DNA from: CBDHFQ01 sp965262565
GTDB lineage: Bacteria > Bacteroidota > Bacteroidia > J057
NCBI GenBank assembly: GCA_965262565.1
Contig: CBDHFQ010000020.1
Span: 310,001 to 374,000, forward strand
Reading direction: 5' to 3'
Length of the DNA: 64,000 bases
Shown: one piece after another, positions 8,524 through 18,206 of the stretch
Numbering within the stretch: position 1 is the first letter of the stretch
Layout of the letters: each line of letters starts with the position of its first letter
Notes under the pieces: model-generated
Told to the model about the DNA's origin: nothing
The model's database searches: none
The model's input: only the letters and a program-made list of their open reading frames with translations
Position numbers and translations under genes: made by a program

Positions 8524-8725
8524 TCTCGAAAATTAATCAACTGTGGCAATAGAGCACTTTTACACAAAATCACTCACCTGCGGAGAGTCTGTCGAGACGT
8601 ACTGTTCGCGCAGATTTCTTAAGATAAATCACCTTTCAAGGGCGATTTTCGATTCATATATAGTAAAAATAACATATATATTTGAATAAAGCATGCTATT
8701 CATATAAAATTTTCTATATATTTTT

Positions 8726-8773
8726 ATTGAGGTAAATCTATAGATAAAGGGGGAGCTATTCCTCTACCTCAAT
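8726..8773 (-). repeat. Inverted repeat just after leuS, possible terminator
   Basis: Arms ATTGAGGTA (8726-8734) and TACCTCAAT (8765-8773) pair perfectly over nine bases across a 30-base loop. It begins 4 bp after the leuS stop codon on the minus strand. No T-run follows on that strand, so termination is only a guess; an mRNA 3'-end stabiliser is equally possible. Confidence 0.35.
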
Positions 8774-8777
8774 TGAG

Positions 8778-11552
8778 TTACAAAACGATGTTGATGATTC
8801 TTCCTGGAACTACTATGACTTTCCTGGGATCTTTGCCATTTAAGTATTTTTGTGCCGCAGGATTACTCAAGGCCAATTCCTCTATTTCGGACTTTGTTTT
8901 CTCTGCATCTACTTTAAATTTAAATCGTACTTTTCCATTAATCTGAACGGGATATTCTACTGTTTTTTCTTCTAAATATTTTTCTTCCCATTGAGGAAAT
9001 TGGGCATGTAAAATAGAAGAGGTATGACCTAATTTCTCCCAGAGTTCTTCACAAAAATGAGGGGCAAAAGGGGATAAAATAGTTAAAAAGGGTTCCAAAA
9101 TGGCCCTCTTATGACTCCCCAATTTTTTTAATTCCCGTTCAAGGACCATAAATGCCGGTACACAGGTATTAAAGGCAAGTCTTTCTATTCCTTCCTCTAC
9201 CTTTTTAATAGCTATATGTAATACCCTAAGTTCTTCCTGGGAGGGTTTTTCATCTACTACTAACAATTCTTCCTGATCACCAATAAACAAATTGTAAGTC
9301 TTCCTTAAAAATGCTGCAGCTCCATTAATTCCATCAGTGTTCCAGGGTTTATCCATTTCCAAAGGACCGAGGAACATTTCATACAATCTTAATGTATCGG
9401 CACCGTACTTTTCGCATATATCATCTGGATTGACAGTATTGTAAAGGGATTTAGACATCTTTTCCACCTGAGGAACTGTGATAAACTCATCATGCGAGTT
9501 CGTACGGAATGTTGCCTTCGTTTGCTTGGTAAAAGTTTTATATCCTTCAATATCTAACTTATGGTCTTCAACAAATTGAACATGCATATGAATTTGAGCA
9601 TATGAGGGAAGCTCATCTTCCGTCATGAGATCCGCAGAAGTAAATACCCCATTGTCTATATGTCGATAAGCCAATTCAGATACCCCCTGAATTTTACCTT
9701 GGTTAACTAATTTCGTAAAAGGTTCATCCACTGGAATCTCATTTATGTCATACAAAAATTTTGTCCAAAACCGAGCGTACATCAAATGGGTCACTGCATG
9801 TTCGGTTCCTCCAATATATAAGTCTACCGGTAACCAATAAGAAAGCTTATCGGGATCAGCTAGTTTCTCTTGATTATTGGCATCCGGATATCTGAGAAAA
9901 TACCAGCTGGAGCCGGCCCATCCAGGCATAGTATTTAAGTCCCTGATCCCACCATTAGGCAAATATTTCCAGTCTTCAGCTCGGGAAAGTGGAGGTTCTC
10001 CAGTTTCTGATGGTAAATATGCATCTACCTCAGGTAATACCAGGGGAAGATCTTTTTCGTCTATGGCATATGCTATATCATCCTTATAGTAAATAGGAGT
10101 TGGTTCACCCCAGTATCTTTGTCGGGACCATACTACATCTCTTTGCTTATAAGTAATTCGACCTTTTCCGATGTTTAACTCTTCAAACTTATCGATTACT
10201 TTTGGAATCGCTTCATATGCTTTAAGCCCATTAAGGAAATCGGAATTAACCATCATTCCATCCTTTGAAGTGTATGGCCCTTCTGAGATATTACCACCGG
10301 AAATGACTTCTATGATATCAATTCCAAATTTATGGGCAAACTCCCAATCCCTTTGATCATGGGCTGGTACTGCCATAATTGCTCCTGTTCCATAGGTAAT
10401 AACTACATAATCAGAAATCCATATAGGCAATTTATTTCCTGAAAATGGGTGAATAGCGAATCCTCCTGTCCAAACTCCCGTTTTAGTGGTATCTGCTATG
10501 CGATCTTTCTCAGGTCGATTTTTGGCCCAGGAAACATATTCTGAAACATCTTTTTGCTGCTCTGGGGTCGTAATTTCTTCTACAATAGGATGTTCAGGAG
10601 CTACTACCATGAAAGTATTTCCAAAAATCGTATCTGGCCTTGTCGTAAATACTTCAAGCTTGTTCATTGAACCCTCTACCTCATATACAATACTTGCTCC
10701 TTCAGATCTTCCTATCCAGTTTTTTTGCATGGCCTTTAACGAATCGGACCAGTCGAGACCGTCTAATCCTGATAGTAACCTGTCGGAATAAGCACTGATT
10801 CTCAAAATCCACTGACGCATTAATTTTCTTTCGACCGGATGATTTCCTCGTTCAGACTTTCCTTCTTTCACTTCGGCATCGGCTAACACGGTCCCCAATT
10901 TGGGACACCAGTTAACTGTTGCAAAACCATCATACGCTAAACGAAAATTCATAAGTATCTCGGCCTGTTTACTTTTGCTCATGCCTTTCCATTCCGCTGC
11001 AGTAAAAGCATCATCGAAGGTGGAAAAGGCCTTCACCTGAGCAGTTCCGCTTTGCTCAAAGGTTCTAATAAGTTGTTCTATGGGTTGAGCTGAATCCGTT
11101 TCAAGATCATAATAATGTTGGAACATTTGAATGAAAATCCATTGGGTCCATTTGTAGTATTCTGGATCACTGGTACTGAAGGTCGCCTCCGGATCATAGT
11201 GAAATCCCAACACTTCCATCTGTTCCTTATATCGTTTGATATTGGTGGCTGTGGTGATAGCTGGGTGTATGCCTGAGTTAATTGCATACTGCTCAGCGGG
11301 TAATCCAAAGGCATCAAATCCCATTGGATGAAGGACATTAAACCCTTTCAATCTTTTATATCTTGCTATAATATCTGTAGCTATATATCCTAAGGGGTGG
11401 CCTACATGTAAGCCTGATCCTGAAGGATAAGGAAACATGTCCATCACATAATATTTAGGTTTCTCAGATGTTTTCTCCGCAACAAAGACTCGATGTTCTT
11501 TCCAGTATGACTGCCATTTTTTTTCAATCGACTGAAAGTCGTATGTACCCAT
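8778..11552 (-). CDS. leuS: Leucyl-tRNA synthetase
   Basis: This class I aminoacyl-tRNA synthetase charges tRNA-Leu with leucine. The HIGH signature is present as HVGH (residues 49-52, in PYPSGSGLHVGHPLGY), and the KMSKS loop is exact (VEKMSKSLYNTVNPDD). Between them lie the CP1 editing domain (FTTRPDTIFGNTFMVVAPEH and YGTGAIMAVPAHDQRDWEFA, with the T-rich and D-containing editing motifs) and a leucine-specific region. The anticodon-binding and C-terminal domains follow (VEYPVQINGKVRFKF). At 924 residues it is longer than E. coli LeuRS (860). The extra length is an insertion around residues 140-190 plus a longer region before KMSKS, which I believe is usual in Bacteroidota. The 606-bp region upstream has no other gene. 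Confidence 0.98.
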   Translation of the reverse strand: MGTYDFQSIEKKWQSYWKEHRVFVAEKTSEKPKYYVMDMFPYPSGSGLHVGHPLGYIATDIIARYKRLKGFNVLHPMGFDAFGLPAEQYAINSGIHPAITTATNIKRYKEQMEVLGFHYDPEATFSTSDPEYYKWTQWIFIQMFQHYYDLETDSAQPIEQLIRTFEQSGTAQVKAFSTFDDAFTAAEWKGMSKSKQAEILMNFRLAYDGFATVNWCPKLGTVLADAEVKEGKSERGNHPVERKLMRQWILRISAYSDRLLSGLDGLDWSDSLKAMQKNWIGRSEGASIVYEVEGSMNKLEVFTTRPDTIFGNTFMVVAPEHPIVEEITTPEQQKDVSEYVSWAKNRPEKDRIADTTKTGVWTGGFAIHPFSGNKLPIWISDYVVITYGTGAIMAVPAHDQRDWEFAHKFGIDIIEVISGGNISEGPYTSKDGMMVNSDFLNGLKAYEAIPKVIDKFEELNIGKGRITYKQRDVVWSRQRYWGEPTPIYYKDDIAYAIDEKDLPLVLPEVDAYLPSETGEPPLSRAEDWKYLPNGGIRDLNTMPGWAGSSWYFLRYPDANNQEKLADPDKLSYWLPVDLYIGGTEHAVTHLMYARFWTKFLYDINEIPVDEPFTKLVNQGKIQGVSELAYRHIDNGVFTSADLMTEDELPSYAQIHMHVQFVEDHKLDIEGYKTFTKQTKATFRTNSHDEFITVPQVEKMSKSLYNTVNPDDICEKYGADTLRLYEMFLGPLEMDKPWNTDGINGAAAFLRKTYNLFIGDQEELLVVDEKPSQEELRVLHIAIKKVEEGIERLAFNTCVPAFMVLERELKKLGSHKRAILEPFLTILSPFAPHFCEELWEKLGHTSSILHAQFPQWEEKYLEEKTVEYPVQINGKVRFKFKVDAEKTKSEIEELALSNPAAQKYLNGKDPRKVIVVPGRIINIVL

Positions 11553-12158
11553 AACTTACTTGCTGTTTATTATTATTCCTTGATTTTCGGTTGACACATG
11601 AGGTGAATACAATAGTGAAATAAAGTACTCTTCACTCCTGCTTTGAGCCATCGAAGTTAGTAGTAAAATGCGTATTGTGCCAATTTGTCGATCTTCTCTT
11701 TTCTATTCGGATTAACTCAATGTATCCTCCAGAAATATGTATAGAATAGATGTTTCTGGTATTTCCTAAGAGTATGTGTACTCAGATGATAGGATAGGAC
11801 AATTAAATGTATGTTAAAGTGGAGAATCATGCTGGGATTGAACACAATACATAAATGCTATTTCCTCTTTTCGATTGTTAATCGAGATGGAAAAAGTAGG
11901 CATTTAACAGCTTCTTGTATAGTGGTTGAATAATAAATGAATAAAAAATATTCACTGATATGAAAGGTAAGAAAATTTTATGATGGCCAATTTTTACAAG
12001 CATATAAGCAGCATTTATCATAAATTCAACTCTTATACAATATTATTCATTTTCTGTTATTGATAGTTTCTCACAATCATGAAAGCACTTTTCCTTTTCT
12101 ATTAATATTAGCGGCGGGCCATCTTAACTTTCTATATAGAGCCTTAACTTTTCAGATG
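11553..12158. other. Intergenic region with no gene seen
   Basis: 606 bp between the leuS start and the end of the TIGR03032-like gene, both on the minus strand. Both strands show only very short open frames (about 26 codons at most) without family resemblance. I saw no tRNA cloverleaf, no strong hairpin and no TAnnTTTG promoter that I could place confidently for leuS. It presumably holds the leuS promoter and leader. Confidence 0.4.
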
Positions 12159-13220
12159 TCAAGTGACCTTACTATCAGGTTCCATAGAGATCATTTTATG
12201 GATATCATCTTTCTTTGTACCAATGATTAAAGGCCTGATAATGTTAGGTAGGCTGACCACATCATATAATTCATCTACGATCCCTTCGATCCTAATCCAA
12301 TGTTCTGTATCTCCTGTTAGAATATTAATCACCTGAATCCCACAACGAGCATCCGTATGTCTGCTTTTTAGATTTTCTTCTAATTCCAGACCACGGAAAG
12401 TTTTGTTTTTCCTAACTGCAGAAATACCTACTAAAGCGTAATCACCGATAAATGTTAAACCTCTAACGAAACCTGGACAGAAAGTCATTCGTTGGAACAT
12501 ACCATTTTGAATATTAATATATCCAAGAAAGCCTGATCCAGCTTCCAGCACCCACAATTTTCCTCTGTACCATCTGGGTGAATGCGGCATGGACAGATTT
12601 TTTGCAATAATTTTATCTGTCCGGACATCGATGACTATGCCACCATCTTTGCGATAATCTCTCCATCCATCAGCTACATCGCTTTGGCTCACTGCAGTTA
12701 CATATGCAGGTGATCCGTCAATCCCTGCCATTCCATTTAAATGGCATCTGTCTTCAGGAGCCAGCTTGCTGATAAATGTAGGTTTCCATAGTGGTTTGAA
12801 ACTGTATTTTTCACTTACACCTGCAATGCAGCTAAATAGCGTATTGACAAAAATAGGCATTCCATTTTTTCCAACAATAATATCGTGAATATCGAGATCT
12901 CCGGTAGTGTAGGCCATTTGTGGTAGATACACTTTATCATATCCATTATACAACTGACCGGGGAGTAAGGAATTTTCAAATCTCCAGACTTGAAATTGGG
13001 AACTCATCCAAAGGGTATCACCGTCTATCGCTATTCCCATGCTCCGGTTAAAAGTCCTTTCCGAAAGATGTAGCTTTCTATCAGGATTTAACCCAATCAT
13101 AAATATTTTCCCTATTTGATAGGTGGTAAAGGCTATACTTGTACGATGACTAATGAGCCAGGATAAAAAATTTCTAGAGCTAAGGATTTCAAATTTAGGT
13201 TTTTCTGTGGTGTTATTCAT
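12159..13220 (-). CDS. TIGR03032/DUF4915 family protein
   Basis: The sequence fits the TIGR03032 (DUF4915) family: FLSWLISHRTSIAFTTYQIGKIFMIG near the start, MGIAIDGDTLWMSSQFQVWRFEN, the VYLPQMAYTTGDLDIHDI segment, CHLNGMAGIDGSPAYVTAVS, and repeated strand pairs that suggest a beta-propeller-like fold. The function of the family is not established. It has no signal peptide. The frame is open to an upstream ATG at 13259, which would add 13 residues; I prefer the ATG at 13220 (MNNTTEKPKF) because the family begins close to it. It is separated from the next upstream gene by a terminator at 13331-13360. Confidence 0.82.
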   Translation of the reverse strand: MNNTTEKPKFEILSSRNFLSWLISHRTSIAFTTYQIGKIFMIGLNPDRKLHLSERTFNRSMGIAIDGDTLWMSSQFQVWRFENSLLPGQLYNGYDKVYLPQMAYTTGDLDIHDIIVGKNGMPIFVNTLFSCIAGVSEKYSFKPLWKPTFISKLAPEDRCHLNGMAGIDGSPAYVTAVSQSDVADGWRDYRKDGGIVIDVRTDKIIAKNLSMPHSPRWYRGKLWVLEAGSGFLGYINIQNGMFQRMTFCPGFVRGLTFIGDYALVGISAVRKNKTFRGLELEENLKSRHTDARCGIQVINILTGDTEHWIRIEGIVDELYDVVSLPNIIRPLIIGTKKDDIHKMISMEPDSKVT

Positions 13221-13330
13221 ATGATGAACAGATAAGGTATATCTATAATACCATAACAATTAAATATTCTAATTTGAGGAATTTTTATATAAACTGGTAA
13301 TTATTCATTAAGAATATCTTGAAGTAGCAT

Positions 13331-13360
13331 AAAAAAGTCGTTGGTATAAAAACCAACGAC
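13331..13360 (-). terminator. Intrinsic terminator after the bicupin lipoprotein gene
   Basis: Arms GTCGTTGGT (13337-13345) and ACCAACGAC (13352-13360) pair perfectly over nine bases with a 6-base loop. On the minus strand the hairpin is followed directly by six T (the A-run at 13331-13336). It is 41 bp past the stop of the gene at 13402, a classic rho-independent terminator. Confidence 0.85.
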
Positions 13361-13401
13361 CCACATAGAATCTGATTCAAATCAAACGGATATTACTACG
13401 A

Positions 13402-14127
13402 TTAATTTTTGAAAGAAAAAATGATAAATTTAGCAGGAATCTCTCCAGAATTGATGAAAATATAATTACCCTGCGCTATCCATTCAGTAGTTCCGGGAAC
13501 AGCATCAATAGTCATTTTTTCTCCTATCGAACTTCCATCATCTGAATGAATATCTAAAACCATATTGTTAAGGCCATAAATAAGGCTATTCATTTCATAG
13601 TGACTTTGAATTGTATCTCCGCTTGGTAAGTCTACATTGTAAACCCTAACATTATCATTATCCAGTAATAAAATAGCTTTGCCCTCAGCAGCTTCAGTAA
13701 TGTCATTTAGTAAAGCATTATCTTTAACTCCAGGAAGATTAGGATATTTTCTGGATACTGAAACCAGTTTTATAGGTTCAGATGAAAGATTTTCCATAGA
13801 AACGCTTCCCTTAGGATACCAGCCTGTATCTCCGGTATTAAGGGTTAATTGTTCAGAATTATCGTCTTGAGTAATAGCCATATTGACTGGGGATAAGGCA
13901 AAGTATACCCTATCGGGAGCCTGAAAAGAGTTAATAGATTGTTTAGAAGGAATCTCCAGTTCATTTAAGGACACGTGTTCGTTGTCGAACTTTAAGCTTA
14001 CCATAGTGGGAGCTACCTCTGCCAGGCTTGCCTGAGTATCTATGGTAGATTCGGAACATCCTATCGCTATTATAGCGATGAAAGATATGAATGCAGTATG
14101 GTGTAGTAGTGATCTAAAGTAAAACAT
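13402..14127 (-). CDS. Lipoprotein with two cupin-like repeats
   Basis: The N-terminus is a lipoprotein signal with lipobox IAIGC (Cys about 24). The rest looks like two copies of a cupin half. The first (DNEHVSLNELEIPSKQSI ... GDTGWYPKGSVSMENLSSEPIKLVSVSRK) and the second (NDNVRVYNVDLPSGDTI ... GTTEWIAQGNYIFINSGEIPAKFIIFSF) each show the pattern of a strand, a PsG-like turn, a middle sheet and a closing NxS/E-P-A/I-K strand. The usual metal-binding HxH is not visible: where it would be expected, repeat 2 has QSHYEMN and repeat 1 has NSFQAPD. It is therefore probably a non-catalytic or differently binding bicupin. It has its own promoter and terminator. The cupin call is by pattern only. Confidence 0.65.
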   Translation of the reverse strand: MFYFRSLLHHTAFISFIAIIAIGCSESTIDTQASLAEVAPTMVSLKFDNEHVSLNELEIPSKQSINSFQAPDRVYFALSPVNMAITQDDNSEQLTLNTGDTGWYPKGSVSMENLSSEPIKLVSVSRKYPNLPGVKDNALLNDITEAAEGKAILLLDNDNVRVYNVDLPSGDTIQSHYEMNSLIYGLNNMVLDIHSDDGSSIGEKMTIDAVPGTTEWIAQGNYIFINSGEIPAKFIIFSFKN

Positions 14128-14158
14128 ATGTTGTCAATATTGATATGTAGCATTTATC

Positions 14159-14188
14159 CAAATCTATTACTGCATATAACAGACTTCA
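14159..14188 (-). promoter_or_regulatory. Bacteroidota-type promoter for the bicupin lipoprotein gene
   Basis: Read on the minus strand, TTG (14186-14188) is followed after 19 bases by TAGATTTG (14159-14166), matching the -33/-7 consensus TTG-N19-TAnnTTTG of Bacteroidota primary sigma factors. The gene start is 32 bp downstream of the -7 box. Confidence 0.65.
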
Positions 14189-14225
14189 ATGACTTTTTAT
14201 AGGTACAAGGGTGACTTTATAAATG

Positions 14226-14251
14226 AAAAACAGTCTGACTTTGCCAGACTG
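14226..14251 (-). terminator. Intrinsic terminator after the G8-domain gene
   Basis: Arms CAGTCTG (14231-14237) and CAGACTG (14245-14251) pair perfectly over seven bases with a 7-base loop. On the minus strand five T follow at once. It lies 65 bp past the stop of the G8-domain gene and before the next promoter. Confidence 0.7.
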
Positions 14252-14315
14252 CTGTACACAGGTTAAAGAAAGGAATGAAAAACGGGTTAAGATTATGCTG
14301 TTAGGAAAACTATGG

Positions 14316-16880
14316 CTATTCTAGGATCTTAACAATGTTCGAAGGAACTATGTATCCATCCTCATACCAGGTATCTATTCGGTAAAATATTTCCTGTTCA
14401 GTTTTCCCTTCATCTATGTTAAATGTTAATCGCTTACTTGCTAATGAATGTATCTCTGCCATAGAAGTAAACTGATGGCCATCTTCACTTCGCATGACCT
14501 GAAACTGCTTTATATTTTGTTCGTCAGGAACTTTCCACTCCAAATTAGCTTTTCCTGCTTGCTCTTTGATAGATACATCTGATAAAACTTCATAGGGAAT
14601 AGGCGCTTGATGTATTTGAATGGTTTCAGAATAGTGAACGTTAGTTACCATGTGCAGACTCAGGATTTCCATGTTTTGATCGTAATAGAAAGCTGAAGTA
14701 GGACCTATGAGTTTTTGTGGATCAATGGCTTGGGAAAGAATGCGATTTCCCTTTGCCAGCCAAAGAGCGGATTGATGATTGCATACAAGATCGATCATGA
14801 CTTCAGAAAGGGGTTCGCCTTCAATATGTAATTCAAATTCCTTGGGCAGTAAATCATCAAAATTAATAGTAATGCGTTGATTTTTAGGAATAAAGGCTGA
14901 AAAATGATTAGAATTGGATTGCGCTTTGAGGTCTTTTCCCGAGGAAGTAATAATACTGAATTTTGGCCATTTAACGTGATTCGGAAAAGAAATCTGAAAA
15001 TATACAAACTCATTTAATGAGGATTGGTATAAATTTAAGTCTGAAATAAACTTGTGATTTGTTCTGAGGGTAAGTTGAGTAGAGCCTGTATAGAGAGCAG
15101 GCTGATCCATAATACTACCATCTAAATCAGCGATAATTCCTTCCTGTAATTGCGTCTTACCCAATGGCATAGCTTCTAAAAAAGATAATTTACTGATAGG
15201 AGAAAAAGCTGGTAGAATAGGACTCGCAATTTGTATAGCTGGTTCAGATAGTTGGCTAAAGCTTAGCTGAGATAATTTGAAAGTAGGAGTGAGTTCCCTA
15301 TGTCCCAATATGTAAATGCCTGAGGTTCGTTTATTTGAATGAAGAGCATACAATTCCTCACTACAAGCGACAGCACTATGAACTACTTCGCCAAAGGCTA
15401 TTTTAGCAGCATAAGAATTGTTCAGAAACTGGCAGTGGTCGATTAGAGTGATCATTTCAGAGGCGTTTACTCCACCTCCTTGAAGATGATAAGCAGAAAA
15501 ATGACTTATTGGAATAGGGACATTAAATAATTGCTTATCATTTACATGTGAAATTGATAATCCATTTCCTTTACCAATTAAATTTGTCGCTGATACTTCA
15601 AAGGAACTATGAGAATGAGAGGTATTGTCGATAAACTCCGGCAAGGCTTGAAGGATTTTATTTGTTTGAGCAAGCCTTAATATAAAACCATCTCCTTTCT
15701 CGACACCTGCGATATGATTATTTCTACATGTTATCGGTAGTCCATGGAATAAAAATCCTGCCGTTTCTGAATCTGCTTGGTTGGTTGCGGGAATAATATG
15801 AATAACCAGGTTATCTGAGATGTTAGAATTGTTTAGTTGACCTTCAGCGTCAATTATCAATGCGGGAGAAACCAGATGGAAAAAGGTATTCCTGGATATA
15901 TCCAGGGTAGCCTGACCTTTAATCATCATGCCAGCTTGGTAACAATGATGAATGCTATTGTTTACAAAATAACTTCCCGGAATAAAAGAAGTACCGTCCC
16001 AAAGAATACTCGCTGAAGAAGCAGAAGAATTAGTTCCAAGATATCTGAATTCTACGCCCTCGAATTGAGCCAATGCATCATTCGCTATATTGATATAAGC
16101 GCCATTTTGATTAATTTCTGACGATTTATCACCCTGTATAACAATTGATCTGGATAGTAGACCTAATTCTGCTCTAGTATCTATTTCACCATTCGGAAAA
16201 TTGAATTTTGTTCCTTTATGAGAAAATTTTAATGGAGTGGTCAATGCGATTTCCTCCCCATCGATATGATCGATGATTAATTCTTCATATTCTGTAGGTG
16301 CTGAAAAGGAGGGAGCTAGTACTACTCTATCACCTCTATTCCAGTTTACGGCTTGGTCTACAAGGATAGATTGATCTCCTGCTATAGCATCTTGAGATAA
16401 CTGGCACCATTCTGTTTGAGATCTTTGTGCACCATGCATCAATATCTTTCCTCCGTCATACACATATAAGGCCTTTGATTTGAAATGAATCTCCGAAGGT
16501 ACTTCTGTTTGACTAGTTTCTATAAGGGTGATGATGGCTTTAGATTCAAACGGAGATGCTTCAGTTCCCGCTTGTAAGGTTCCTCCTTTAATGCTAATCC
16601 AGGAAGTTACTAACTCAAGGTTTTTATCTTGAATAGAAAGAGTTCCCTCAATGAGCAAGCCAGAGAGCGGGGGGGGAGAAGTATCCAAATGAATATGTTG
16701 ATCCGGCAAAATGTGAACCACATCCATAGGTCCAGGTACCTTTTTACTGGGCCAACTTTCAGGATTTGACCAATTATTTGTTTGTGAGTATATATTTAAT
16801 GCTGAGAAAATAGTCAATATACAAGCTATATACCCTAAGCATCTTTTGAGCAAAGAAAAAGCTAGAGAACAAACATCCAT
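14316..16880 (-). CDS. Secreted G8-domain protein with beta-helix and fibronectin-like C-terminus
   Basis: A signal peptide (about 1-32, ending NIYSQ) is followed by a clear G8 domain: W-S-N-P-E-S-W-P then VPGPMDVVHILPDQHIHLD, and LSGLLIEGTLSIQDKNLELVTSWISIKGGTLQAG. G8 occurs in PKHD1L1, CEMIP/TMEM2 and bacterial surface proteins. A long parallel beta-helix-like region follows (about 230-560), with repeated short strands such as NNSIHHCYQAGMMIKGQATLDISRNTF. The last 95 residues (PYEVLSDVSIKEQAGKANLEWKV ... IFYRIDTWYEDG) look like the fibronectin-type modules that often end Bacteroidota exported proteins. A role in binding or cleaving a polysaccharide is plausible from family knowledge, but no catalytic residues can be assigned. 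There is no obvious T9SS sorting domain. Confidence 0.82.
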   Translation of the reverse strand: MDVCSLAFSLLKRCLGYIACILTIFSALNIYSQTNNWSNPESWPSKKVPGPMDVVHILPDQHIHLDTSPPPLSGLLIEGTLSIQDKNLELVTSWISIKGGTLQAGTEASPFESKAIITLIETSQTEVPSEIHFKSKALYVYDGGKILMHGAQRSQTEWCQLSQDAIAGDQSILVDQAVNWNRGDRVVLAPSFSAPTEYEELIIDHIDGEEIALTTPLKFSHKGTKFNFPNGEIDTRAELGLLSRSIVIQGDKSSEINQNGAYINIANDALAQFEGVEFRYLGTNSSASSASILWDGTSFIPGSYFVNNSIHHCYQAGMMIKGQATLDISRNTFFHLVSPALIIDAEGQLNNSNISDNLVIHIIPATNQADSETAGFLFHGLPITCRNNHIAGVEKGDGFILRLAQTNKILQALPEFIDNTSHSHSSFEVSATNLIGKGNGLSISHVNDKQLFNVPIPISHFSAYHLQGGGVNASEMITLIDHCQFLNNSYAAKIAFGEVVHSAVACSEELYALHSNKRTSGIYILGHRELTPTFKLSQLSFSQLSEPAIQIASPILPAFSPISKLSFLEAMPLGKTQLQEGIIADLDGSIMDQPALYTGSTQLTLRTNHKFISDLNLYQSSLNEFVYFQISFPNHVKWPKFSIITSSGKDLKAQSNSNHFSAFIPKNQRITINFDDLLPKEFELHIEGEPLSEVMIDLVCNHQSALWLAKGNRILSQAIDPQKLIGPTSAFYYDQNMEILSLHMVTNVHYSETIQIHQAPIPYEVLSDVSIKEQAGKANLEWKVPDEQNIKQFQVMRSEDGHQFTSMAEIHSLASKRLTFNIDEGKTEQEIFYRIDTWYEDGYIVPSNIVKILE

Positions 16881-17153
16881 ATGAGTTAATGGAACATGAA
16901 ACGTATAAACTTGGCAAGGACCAGCTCCTTCTAATAGGGTGTGGATAAAGACTTGGAGGAAAAAATTAAATGAATATGTAGTCTTGGCTGCGTTTTAATA
17001 GTTAACGTATAATTTTTTTTACTAGTATAAATTGAATTAATAACCTTATAATATTTGTATATTATATAGTAAAAAGAATAATAAAAGGAAATAAAATAAG
17101 AGATGAACTAGTATGTGGGACAATTTACATGGCCCGAAGCTTAGTTGCTTTTA

Positions 17154-17993
17154 TCAGAATGAAGGACATCGTACAAAGTGCAACTTGTAGCTGATGGTTA
17201 CTCCTGTAAAGGCATAATAATCATTTAGAGATGAACTACCTCTTTTTGAACCATTAGCTACAATGATTTCAGAACCTCTCCAGCTCATAGCTGCAGCAAC
17301 CGGATTTTCAGAAGTAAGTAATTCCAAATCGGGATAGTTTGTACTTACATCATCAAGATAATCCGTAAATGTTATTCTAATTCCAGATTCAACAAGGATA
17401 TTTAGTTCTGGAGTAAGCTTAAATTTTAAGCCGAATCCCAGTGGAAATGTAGGCTCAAAAAGCTTGTATGGGTCTGGATATTCACCATTAGGATCTGGAA
17501 GATATTGACCTTCTGTCCCCAGTGGCTGCAATTTCACTGTTTGGCCTCTGAATTCTGATTTGGGGTTAAAGGCGAAAAATCCCACTCCACCAAACAAAAA
17601 TGGAGTCATTGAAGGCCCTCTTCTGGATCTCCCTCTTTGTGGTGCCATATCTATCACCAATTGTAAGGAACCTTCAGTGATCGGGCTGTTAAAGTTAAGG
17701 TTTCGTATGACGGCTGTTCTTCTGGATGTTTTTGCATCATCGGCTGTGATCCATCCCTGCGTAAAAGTACCTCTAACTGAAATGACAGGATTTAATTCCT
17801 TGGATATAGATAATCCAATAGCCGGACGAGTAAACTGAGGCGCATCAGCAGGTTCGGATAATTCTCCATGATAATGAGACATACCTACAAATACTCCAAT
17901 GCTGTAGTCTTGAAATTGTTTGTATTGAGCTGAAAGATGAAGAAAGGCCAAAGACAGAGCTAGAAAGAGGGAAATAGATAAAAAGTTATTCAT
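17154..17993 (-). CDS. Outer-membrane beta-barrel protein (DUF6089-like)
   Basis: A signal peptide ends near SAQ (residues 21-23). The mature part begins YSIGVFVGMSHYHGELSEP and goes on with alternating hydrophobic strands and loops, for example GLSISKELNPVISVRGTFTQGWITADD, TPFLFGGVGFFAFNPK and FPLGFGLKFKLTPELNILVESGIRITFTDYLDDV, closing with VTISYKLHFVRC. This is the pattern of an 8-stranded outer-membrane barrel related to DUF6089/OmpA-like porin domains. No periplasmic OmpA peptidoglycan-binding domain follows. It is the last in the minus-strand run with the fibronectin-like gene 213 bp upstream. Function unknown. Confidence 0.75.
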   Translation of the reverse strand: MNNFLSISLFLALSLAFLHLSAQYKQFQDYSIGVFVGMSHYHGELSEPADAPQFTRPAIGLSISKELNPVISVRGTFTQGWITADDAKTSRRTAVIRNLNFNSPITEGSLQLVIDMAPQRGRSRRGPSMTPFLFGGVGFFAFNPKSEFRGQTVKLQPLGTEGQYLPDPNGEYPDPYKLFEPTFPLGFGLKFKLTPELNILVESGIRITFTDYLDDVSTNYPDLELLTSENPVAAAMSWRGSEIIVANGSKRGSSSLNDYYAFTGVTISYKLHFVRCPSF

Positions 17994-18206
17994 CCTTTAT
18001 ATAATAGTATTGGTAAGCGTCTATATTGAATAAAAAGCAGGGGGGATATTTATATTCAATTACAAAAAATTCCAATTTCAAAACAAGACAATTGAGAGCA
18101 GATAATTACCCCTTTTATCGAAATAAATTTAGAGATGAATATTTTTTGAAGGAATATTTAATTAAAAAAAAAGGGATTGAGTGAGCGTATGTAACTCATT
18201 TATTAT

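Noticed and set aside
8524..8777. Possible small RNA in the gap after leuS
   Set aside because: Apart from the inverted repeat next to leuS and a few very short dyads near 8580-8620, there is no promoter or terminator to support an RNA gene.
11553..12158. tRNA or T-box-like leader upstream of leuS
   Set aside because: No cloverleaf or antiterminator stem could be drawn, and T-boxes are not expected in Bacteroidota.
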